DNA from: Actinomycetota bacterium
GTDB lineage: Bacteria; Actinomycetota; Thermoleophilia; Gaiellales; Gaiellaceae
NCBI GenBank assembly: GCA_013695295.1
Contig: JACDAS010000021.1
Span: forward strand, 1 to 6,704
Direction of reading: 5' to 3'
DNA: 6,704 nt
Part shown: piece after piece, positions 1-4,773 of the stretch
Layout of the letters: every line of letters starts with the position of its first letter
Position numbering within the stretch: the first letter of the stretch is position 1
Translations under genes and position numbers: made by a program
The notes under the pieces: generated by a model
Seen by the model: only the letters and a program-made list of their open reading frames with translations
Databases searched by the model: none
What the model was told of the DNA's origin: nothing

Positions 1-530
1 TCGCGGGTGGCGCGCTGCCCGTATCGCTCTCGGACACGGTGTGCCTGCTGAAGGAGCACGGCCTCGTCGGCGTCGCGATCGCCGTCGCGCCTTGCCTCGA
101 TGGGGACGTGGAATGCGTGACCGCCGCCGCCGCGCTGGCCTGGGCGGCGCAGGCGGGATACGAGGCGATCGTCTGCGCGGTCGGCCCCGGCATCGTCGGC
201 ACCGGCTCGTTCCTCGGCCACGGCGCGCTCGCGGCGGCCGACGCCGCGAACGTTGCGTCGGCCCTGGGTGGCCGGCCGGTGCTCGCGGAACGCAGGTCGG
301 AGGCGGATGAGCGCGAGCGGCACCGCGGCACGTCCCACCACACCCGTGCGATCCTCGCGCTCTGCCTCGGTGAGGTGCGGGTCGCCGAGGCCGACGCGGA
401 GGAGTCGGGCTGGCGGGAGGCCTGCGCCGGGCTCCCGCTCGACCAGATGGGACGCGGGCCCGAGGAGGATCCCGCGTTCTTCGCGGCAGCGTTTGCGGCC
501 GGGCGCCTGGCGCGACGACTCGTGCGGTGA
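1..530 (+). CDS. DUF3866 family protein, 5'-truncated by window edge
   Basis: The open frame enters at base 3 and reads AGGALPVSLSDTV before the first possible internal start (GTG at 39), so the true start lies upstream of the window; 175 residues are visible. The sequence resembles the C-terminal part of DUF3866 proteins, an actinobacterial family of unknown function: a glycine-rich stretch (GPGIVGTGSFLGHG), an ALGGRPVLAERRS segment, a histidine-rich RHRGTSHHT motif, and a closing MGRGPEEDPAFF motif followed by an alanine-rich helix. No signal peptide can be judged because the N-terminus is missing, and no catalytic role can be assigned; the HxxxSHHT cluster could bind metal, but that is a guess. 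The TGA stop (528-530) overlaps the start of the aldo/keto reductase, which suggests co-translation. Family assignment is from remembered motifs and is fairly firm; function is open. Confidence 0.85.
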   Translation, partial: AGGALPVSLSDTVCLLKEHGLVGVAIAVAPCLDGDVECVTAAAALAWAAQAGYEAIVCAVGPGIVGTGSFLGHGALAAADAANVASALGGRPVLAERRSEADERERHRGTSHHTRAILALCLGEVRVAEADAEESGWREACAGLPLDQMGRGPEEDPAFFAAAFAAGRLARRLVR

Positions 531-1309
531 TGGAGAGCCGCCGGCTCGGGCCGGTCGTCGGGCTCGGCACCTGGGACACGTTCGACCGCGAGGTGCCGCT
601 CGCGCGGGAGGTCGTGGGAGCCGCGCTTGACGCAGGCGTGCGCCTCCTCGACACGTCGCCGATGTACCGCGGTGCTGAGGCCTCGCTCGCGGCTGCGCTG
701 CAGGGTCGCCGTGACGAGGCGCTCGTGGCCACGAAGGTCTGGGCGCAGACAGTGGAGGAGGGCAGGAACCAGCTCGAGGCGCAGCTCCGCTGGTACGGCC
801 ACGTCGACATCGAGCAGATCCACAACCTCGCGGCCTGGCGGGAGCAGCTCGCGTGGCTCGAGGTCGAGCGCGAGGCCGGCCGCGTCGGCCGCCTCGGCGT
901 CACGCACTATTCCTCCGGCGCCTTCACCGAGGTCGCCCGAGCGCTCCGGACGGGCCGGTTCGAGACGGTGCAGCTGCCGTACAACCCGGCCGAGCGTGAG
1001 TGCGAGCGCGAGCTCCTGCCGCTGGCCGCGGAGCTCGGGCTGGCCGTGATCGTGATGCGACCGCTCGGGAAGGGCTCCTTGCTTCGACGCCCGCCGGGCC
1101 CCCGCGAGCTCGAGCCGCTGACCGGGTTCGGCGTGGAGACCTGGCCCCAGGCGCTGCTCAAGTGGGCACTCTCGGACCCGCGCGTGGATGCCGTCATCCC
1201 CGCGACTTCGCGGGCCGACCGGGCGAGGTCGAACGCGCTGGCGGGCTCACCGCCATGGCTGGGCCCGGAGGAGCGCCGCCTGGTCGAGCGCCTGGCCGCC
1301 GCCTCGTGA
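527..1309 (+). CDS. Aldo/keto reductase
   Basis: This is a 260-residue, probably cytoplasmic NAD(P)H-dependent oxidoreductase of the aldo/keto reductase superfamily (TIM barrel), somewhat shorter than the usual 280-320 residues. The full catalytic tetrad is visible, numbered from the GTG: Asp42 and Tyr47 in LLDTSPMY, Lys70 in VATKVW and His99 in QIHNL. Later barrel strands include GRLGVTHYSS, TVQLPYNP and VIVMRPLGKGS; the C-terminal PATSRADRARSNA segment is where the family binds the cofactor 2'-phosphate/adenine. DTSPMY is typical of the bacterial open-chain-aldehyde branch. The substrate cannot be read from sequence. The start is either GTG 527 (GTGA overlap with the upstream stop) or ATG 530 (TGATG overlap); no Shine-Dalgarno sequence is present, so coupling to the DUF3866 gene is likely. 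A 160-base gap follows before ald. Confidence 0.93.
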   Translation: MMESRRLGPVVGLGTWDTFDREVPLAREVVGAALDAGVRLLDTSPMYRGAEASLAAALQGRRDEALVATKVWAQTVEEGRNQLEAQLRWYGHVDIEQIHNLAAWREQLAWLEVEREAGRVGRLGVTHYSSGAFTEVARALRTGRFETVQLPYNPAERECERELLPLAAELGLAVIVMRPLGKGSLLRRPPGPRELEPLTGFGVETWPQALLKWALSDPRVDAVIPATSRADRARSNALAGSPPWLGPEERRLVERLAAAS

Positions 1310-1444
1310 TTCGCGCTGTGGGATAGGCACACCCAACCTCCTCCCCCACTGCGATCGTATCGGCGAGGGCCGCACCCGTGTGTGCCGCCTCTGGAGCGGA
1401 TTTCGTCACGCGTTGGAGGCCGCGACCGCAGCAGCGGCACGCAC

Positions 1445-1465
1445 CCGCGAGCTAAGGTCTCGCGG
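1445..1465. promoter_or_regulatory. Perfect 7-bp inverted repeat enclosing the ald -10 element (candidate operator)
   Basis: CCGCGAG (1445-1451) and CTCGCGG (1459-1465) are exact reverse complements. They are separated by seven bases, CTAAGGT (1452-1458), which are precisely the candidate -10 element. The dyad ends four bases before the ald ATG. A protein bound here would block the promoter. If a longer transcript starts upstream, the same sequence could instead form an RNA hairpin just before the start codon. Lrp/AsnC-type regulators of ald are known in actinobacteria, but this GC-rich repeat does not identify one. Confidence 0.45.
1452..1458 (+). promoter_or_regulatory. Candidate -10 element of ald (CTAAGGT)
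   Basis: TAAGGT (1453-1458) fits the TANNNT pattern of a housekeeping sigma -10 box and is preceded by C like the other candidate promoters here. Eleven bases separate it from the ald ATG, so a transcript starting about seven bases downstream (G1465 region) would have a leader of only zero to five bases. No good -35 hexamer is seen 16-19 bases upstream. The rest of the 1310-1469 gap holds no gene that I can support. Confidence 0.5.
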
Positions 1466-1469
1466 CCCG

Positions 1470-2594
1470 ATGAAGATCGGCGTCGCCAGGGAGATCAAGC
1501 CGGACGAGTACCGCGTGGCACTGACGCCGGCGGGGGCGCTCGAGCTGGCCAGGCGCGGGCACGAGGTCCTCGTCGAGGCCGGCGCGGGAGAGGGCAGCGC
1601 CTTCACGGACGAGGCCTACCGCGGGGTCGGCGCCACGATCCTGGCGGTGGAGGACGTCTGGGCCCGTGCCGATCTCCTGCTCAAGGTCAAGGAGCCGATC
1701 GAGCCGGAGTACGCCCGGCTGCGCGCGGGCCTCGTGCTCTTCACGTACCTTCACATCGCGGCGGACGAGCCGCTGACCCGCGCGCTCGTCGAGAGCGGGA
1801 TCACGGCGGTGGCGTACGAGACGGTCGAGACGGCGAGCCGCGCCCTGCCCCTGCTCGCCCCGATGAGCGAGATCGCAGGCCGCCTCGCCGCCCAGGCCGG
1901 CGCGTACTTCCTCGAGAAGCCGCTCGGCGGCCGCGGGCTCCTGCTGGGTGGGGTGCCCGGCGTGGCGAACGGCAAGGTGGTCGTGATCGGCGGCGGCATG
2001 GTGGGCTACAACGCGGCGCTGATCGCGCTCGGCCTCGGCGCCGAGGTGACGATCCTCGAGCGCTCGGTCGACCGCATGCGCTACCTCGACGAGGTCTTCT
2101 TCGGCCGCGTGAACCTGCTGATGTCGTCGAGCCTCCAGATCGCCGAGTCGGTCGCGGAGGCCGACGTGGTCATCGGCGCGGTCCTGATCCCGGGCGCGCT
2201 GGCGCCGAAGCTCCTGACCCGCGAGATGGTGAAGGGCATGAAGGAGGGCTCCGTGCTCGCGGACGTGGCGATCGACCAGGGGGGCTGCGCGGAGACCTCG
2301 CACCCGACCACGCACAGCGACCCGGTCTACGTCGTCCACGGCGTCACGCATTACTGCGTCGCCAACATGCCCGGTGCCGTGCCCATCACGTCGACGAAGG
2401 CGCTGACGAACGTGACGCTGCCGTATGTCGAGGCGATCGCCGACCACGGTCTGCCCGAGGCCGTCGCGCGCGACCCCGCGCTCGCGCGAGGCGTCAACAT
2501 CGTGGACGGCATGGTCACGTACGAGGCGGTCGCCGACGCCCACGGCCTCGGCTACGTGCCGCTGCCGGAGGTCCTGCCGCTCGCGCCGGTCTAG
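1470..2594 (+). CDS. ald: Alanine dehydrogenase
   Basis: NAD-dependent L-alanine dehydrogenase, 374 residues against about 371 in the family, catalysing L-alanine + NAD+ + H2O to pyruvate + NH4+ + NADH, and the reverse; a cytoplasmic enzyme, typically hexameric. The N-terminal substrate domain carries MKIGVAREIKPDEYRVALTP with Arg15, then Lys74 (LLKVKEP) and His95 (YLHIA), matching the family's Arg15/Lys75/His96. The Rossmann domain has VVVIGGGMVGYNAA (about 170-183) and acidic Glu197 closing the second strand, consistent with NAD rather than NADP; the family usually has Asp there. Asp269 lies in ADVAIDQGG, the equivalent of catalytic Asp270. The conserved NMPGAVPITST block follows. ATG 1470 gives the canonical N-terminus, although the frame is open further upstream. 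There is no Shine-Dalgarno sequence; a -10-like box and dyad lie directly upstream, so ald is probably transcribed on its own. Confidence 0.97.
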   Translation: MKIGVAREIKPDEYRVALTPAGALELARRGHEVLVEAGAGEGSAFTDEAYRGVGATILAVEDVWARADLLLKVKEPIEPEYARLRAGLVLFTYLHIAADEPLTRALVESGITAVAYETVETASRALPLLAPMSEIAGRLAAQAGAYFLEKPLGGRGLLLGGVPGVANGKVVVIGGGMVGYNAALIALGLGAEVTILERSVDRMRYLDEVFFGRVNLLMSSSLQIAESVAEADVVIGAVLIPGALAPKLLTREMVKGMKEGSVLADVAIDQGGCAETSHPTTHSDPVYVVHGVTHYCVANMPGAVPITSTKALTNVTLPYVEAIADHGLPEAVARDPALARGVNIVDGMVTYEAVADAHGLGYVPLPEVLPLAPV

Positions 2595-2598
2595 GGTC

Positions 2599-2619
2599 CC
2601 GGTCGGGCTACTCGGCCGG
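2599..2619 (+). terminator. Hairpin just after ald, probable terminator
   Basis: Left arm CCGGTCGGG (2599-2607) pairs along all nine positions with right arm CTCGGCCGG (2611-2619), using two G-U wobbles, around a three-base loop CTA. It begins four bases after the ald stop. No T-run follows, which is common for terminators in GC-rich actinobacteria. Read on the minus strand, the wobbles become C-A mismatches, so the strong structure forms only in the ald-sense RNA. It overlaps the last codons and stop of the convergent small gene. Confidence 0.5.
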
Positions 2620-2742
2620 TGGAGCGGGCGACGGCTTACGGGTCGGCGTCAGCTTCACGACCGTCCAGGTCACCACGGCGGCGATCGCGATCACGGCGAG
2701 GATGTAGCCGACGACGCCGAGCAGGCCGAGAACGGTCTCCAC
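2608..2742 (-). CDS. Small single-pass membrane protein
   Basis: A 44-residue ORF starting at GTG (complement of 2740-2742) and ending TAG (complement of 2608-2610). After METVLGLLG comes an uninterrupted hydrophobic helix (about residues 4-29, including GYILAVIAIAAVVTW), then a short basic and proline-rich tail, LTPTRKPSPAPPAE. The positive tail predicts its C-terminus in the cytoplasm. The frame extends upstream to 3126, but that part is arginine/proline/serine-rich, antisense to deoB and looks like a GC-rich shadow; the protein-like character begins at the GTG. A TATTCT box lies exactly six bases before this GTG. I have an impression that similar tiny membrane proteins occur in related actinobacteria, but I cannot name a family or function. 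It is convergent with ald (13 bases between stops) and divergent from the deoB operon. Confidence 0.65.
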   Translation of the reverse strand: METVLGLLGVVGYILAVIAIAAVVTWTVVKLTPTRKPSPAPPAE

Positions 2743-2746
2743 GGAA

Positions 2747-2755
2747 CTAGAATAG
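2747..2755. promoter_or_regulatory. Symmetric divergent promoter core CTAGAATAG
   Basis: On the plus strand TAGAAT (2748-2753) is followed by six bases and then GTG 2760. On the minus strand TATTCT (complement of 2754-2749) is followed by six bases and then GTG 2742. The nonamer is an imperfect palindrome centred on 2751, and both GTG codons begin nine bases from that centre. Start sites seven bases downstream of each -10 box would fall on the first base of each GTG, giving leaderless transcripts 18 bp apart. No clear -35 hexamer is seen on either side. Confidence 0.55.
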
Positions 2756-2759
2756 CCGC

Positions 2760-2900
2760 GTGGCCCATCCGGAGAAATCCGTCCGTGTACCGGGCGCGCG
2801 CGTCCGCCGTGCGGCGTCCCAGGCCGCGTTGCGGCTCGGGACTCGCGCCCCGGGGGTCTACGGAGCCGACCGGGAGGGCCACTGCCGCGGGCCTGCGTGA
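2760..2900 (+). CDS. Possible 46-residue leader ORF upstream of deoB
   Basis: GTG 2760 opens a 46-codon frame (beginning MAHPEKSVRVPGARVRRAA, ending GHCRGPA) whose TGA (2898-2900) overlaps GTG 2897 of deoB as GTGA. It is placed exactly six bases after the TAGAAT box. Third-position GC is about 83%, with the second position lowest (about 65%), the pattern of coding sequence in this genome, although the ORF is too short to be decisive. The product would be arginine-rich, soluble and about 5 kDa; I recognise no family. It could be a real small protein, a translated leader that feeds ribosomes into deoB, or untranslated leader sequence. A third option is that a frameshift separates it from deoB, but deoB proteins normally have no such N-terminal extension. 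Confidence 0.35.
   Translation: MAHPEKSVRVPGARVRRAASQAALRLGTRAPGVYGADREGHCRGPA
2872..2878 (+). promoter_or_regulatory. Shine-Dalgarno-like GGGAGGG before deoB
   Basis: This purine run is the only ribosome-binding-site-like sequence in the deoB leader. It lies three to five bases before a CTG codon at 2882 but 18 bases before GTG 2897. It therefore fits a CTG start (giving MPRACVIVLD, close to the family's usual N-terminal length) better than the GTG start. It may be a chance run in GC-rich DNA. Confidence 0.25.
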
Positions 2901-4048
2901 TCGTCCTCGACGCCGTGGGCGCCGGCGCGCTCCCCGACGCGGCAGAGTACGGAGACGAGGGCTGCGACACGCTCGGGAACGTCGCCCGCGCGGTCGGCGG
3001 GCTCGACCTCCCGAACCTGGAGGCGCTCGGCCTCGGCAACGTCGAGCCGCTCGAGGGCTGCCGTCCGCAACCCGGCGCGCCTGCCGTGGCGGGCCGCCTG
3101 GTCGAGCGGTCGAAGGGCAAGGACACGACGACCGGTCACTGGGAGCTGATGGGCGTCGTCACTCCGCAGCCGATGCCGACCTACCCGCACGGCTTTCCGC
3201 ACGACGTGATCGACCCGTTCATGCACCGCACCGCGCGCGGCGTGCTCGGAAACCGCGCCGCCTCGGGGACCGAGATCATCCAGGAGCTCGGCGAGGAGCA
3301 TCAGAGGACGGGTAAGTGGATCGTGTACACCTCTGCGGACTCCGTCTTCCAGATCGCGGCCCACGAGGAGACGATTCCGCTCGAGGAGTTGTACGGGGCC
3401 TGCCGGACCGCGCGCGAGATCCTGACGGGCAAGCACGCGGTCGGGCGCGTGATCGCGCGGCCGTTCGTCGGCGAGCCGGGCAACTACGAGCGGACACCGA
3501 ACCGCCACGACTTCTCGCTCGAGCCGCCCCGGCCGAACTACCTCAGCCTGATGCGTGACGCCGGCGCGGCGGTGCACGGGGTTGGGAAGATCCACGACAT
3601 CTTCGCGGGCTGCGACATCGACGAGGCGCACCCGACGAGATCGAACGTCGAAGGGATCACGACGACGATCGACCTGCTGCGCGAGCTCGACGGCGGGTTC
3701 GTCTTCACGAACCTCGTGGAGACGGACATGCTCTGGGGCCACCGAAACGACCCGGTGAACTTCCACCGCTGCCTCCAGGACTTCGATCGCCGCCTTCCGG
3801 ATCTGCTCGAGGCGCTGCGGGCCGGAGACGTGCTGATCGTCACCTCCGACCACGGTTGCGACCCGACGACCCCATCCACCGACCACTCCCGCGAGCATGC
3901 GGTCTTGCTGGCATACGTCGAGGGCAAGAACGCGGCCGGCCGGATCCACGAGGGCGAGTTCGCGGACGTGGGGGCGACCGTGAACGCCTGGCTCGGTGGC
4001 AAGGCCCCCTCGCGCGGAATTCCCGGTACGCCGATCGTCGAGTCGTGA
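2897..4048 (+). CDS. deoB: Phosphopentomutase
   Basis: Cytoplasmic Mn2+-dependent mutase of the alkaline phosphatase superfamily, converting (deoxy)ribose-1-phosphate to the 5-phosphate after nucleoside phosphorolysis. From GTG 2897 it has 383 residues; the family has about 390. Metal ligands and phospho-threonine are all visible and spaced as I recall for the Bacillus cereus enzyme: Asp5 (IVLDAVGAG), Thr77 (KDTTTGHWE), Asp277 and His282 (ETDMLWGH), Asp318 and His319 (SDHGCD), and His330 (PSTDHS). The mobile cap domain lies between. GTG 2897 is the only ATG/GTG/TTG in this frame after the stop at 2753, yet it removes part of the first strand: the preceding codons read LPRAC, so a CTG start at 2882 is possible. 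The gene's TGA overlaps the methyltransferase GTG, and deoA follows in the same operon. Confidence 0.96.
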   Translation: MIVLDAVGAGALPDAAEYGDEGCDTLGNVARAVGGLDLPNLEALGLGNVEPLEGCRPQPGAPAVAGRLVERSKGKDTTTGHWELMGVVTPQPMPTYPHGFPHDVIDPFMHRTARGVLGNRAASGTEIIQELGEEHQRTGKWIVYTSADSVFQIAAHEETIPLEELYGACRTAREILTGKHAVGRVIARPFVGEPGNYERTPNRHDFSLEPPRPNYLSLMRDAGAAVHGVGKIHDIFAGCDIDEAHPTRSNVEGITTTIDLLRELDGGFVFTNLVETDMLWGHRNDPVNFHRCLQDFDRRLPDLLEALRAGDVLIVTSDHGCDPTTPSTDHSREHAVLLAYVEGKNAAGRIHEGEFADVGATVNAWLGGKAPSRGIPGTPIVES

Positions 4049-4773
4049 GCGGCGAGGGGCGCCTGGACGATCCCGAGGTCGTTCGGCGCGAGTACGCGAC
4101 CGAAGCCGGGCTGCGGGCGCGGCAGTCGATCTACGGTGGGGTCTACGGCCCCGGCGCGTGGGACGTCGCCGTCGCGGCCGTCGCGGAGGCCCGGCCTGGG
4201 CGAGTGTTGGAGGTGGGCTGCGGCTGGGGCGAGTTCGCCGAGCGCGTGGAGCGGGAGGTAGGGGCGGAGGTGGTCGCTCTCGACCTGTCGCCTCGGATGG
4301 TCGAGCTGGCGCGCGAGCGCGGGCTGGACGCGCGGGTGGGCGACGTCGAAGAGCTGCCGTTCGCCAATGCCGACTTCGACTGTGCGGTGGCCAACTGGAT
4401 GCTCTACCACGTGCCCGACCTGGATCGGGGCCTCGCTGAGCTGACGCGCGTGCTGCGACCGTGCGGACGGCTGGTTGCGGCAACGAACTCCAACCGCCAC
4501 TTGAACGAGCTCTGGGCGCTGGTCGGCCGTGACCGAACCATAGAGGCGACCCGGTTCTTCTCCGAGAACGGCGAGGAGCGCCTGCGCGCGCACTTCCCCA
4601 GGGTGGAGCGCCGCGACGTCATGGGGCACGTCGTGTTCGAGAACGCAAGGGCCGCGCGCGGCTACATCGCGTCCTCGATCGCGCACAAGCACCTCGCCCC
4701 GCTCGTTCCGGACTTCGAGGGCCCTCTGCGCGCGACGCGGGTCAACACGATCTTCGTCGCCGAGAAAGCATGA
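4045..4773 (+). CDS. Class I SAM-dependent methyltransferase
   Basis: A 242-residue soluble methyltransferase with the Rossmann-type SAM fold. Motif I is VLEVGCGWG (residues 54-62), the acidic residue that holds the SAM ribose is Asp80 (VVALDLSPRM), motif II-like GDVEELPF (99-106) is followed by DFDCAVANWMLYHVPDL (motif post-II/III), and LTRVLRPCGRLVAAT matches the usual strand-5 region. This resembles the Methyltransf_11/UbiE-like group of small-molecule methyltransferases; the substrate is not identifiable. The same frame is open back to 3856, but that part lies inside deoB, so I take GTG 4045, which overlaps the deoB stop as GTGA. The stop overlaps the deoA start as ATGA. Such tight packing argues for co-translation and a possible link to nucleoside metabolism, though co-transcription alone does not prove it. 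No Shine-Dalgarno sequence is present. Confidence 0.93.
   Translation: MSGEGRLDDPEVVRREYATEAGLRARQSIYGGVYGPGAWDVAVAAVAEARPGRVLEVGCGWGEFAERVEREVGAEVVALDLSPRMVELARERGLDARVGDVEELPFANADFDCAVANWMLYHVPDLDRGLAELTRVLRPCGRLVAATNSNRHLNELWALVGRDRTIEATRFFSENGEERLRAHFPRVERRDVMGHVVFENARAARGYIASSIAHKHLAPLVPDFEGPLRATRVNTIFVAEKA

Noticed and set aside
1326..1386. Inverted repeat GGCACAC (1326-1332) / GTGTGCC (1380-1386) in the gap before ald
   Set aside because: Seven pairs around a 47-base loop with no extension on either side; too weak to call a terminator or riboswitch.
1382..2707. Long plus-strand frame overlapping ald in another phase
   Set aside because: It is almost all Arg/Gly/Ala/Pro, the typical out-of-phase reading of a GC-rich gene; ald has all its catalytic residues.
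3856..4044. N-terminal extension of the methyltransferase upstream of GTG 4045
   Set aside because: These codons lie inside the deoB 3' end, read as low-complexity Arg/Gly sequence, and the GTGA overlap start gives a normal methyltransferase N-terminus.
2760..4048. deoB as a frameshifted gene whose true start is GTG 2760
   Set aside because: Phosphopentomutases have only a few residues before the first strand, so a 46-residue extension is not expected, and no slippery sequence is visible at the junction. A sequencing indel cannot be fully excluded.
2858..4483. Long open frame on the minus strand (541 codons) antisense to deoB and the methyltransferase
   Set aside because: Its translation is arginine/proline/valine/histidine-rich without motifs, and the opposite strand encodes two clear enzymes. 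It is a by-product of GC-rich third positions.
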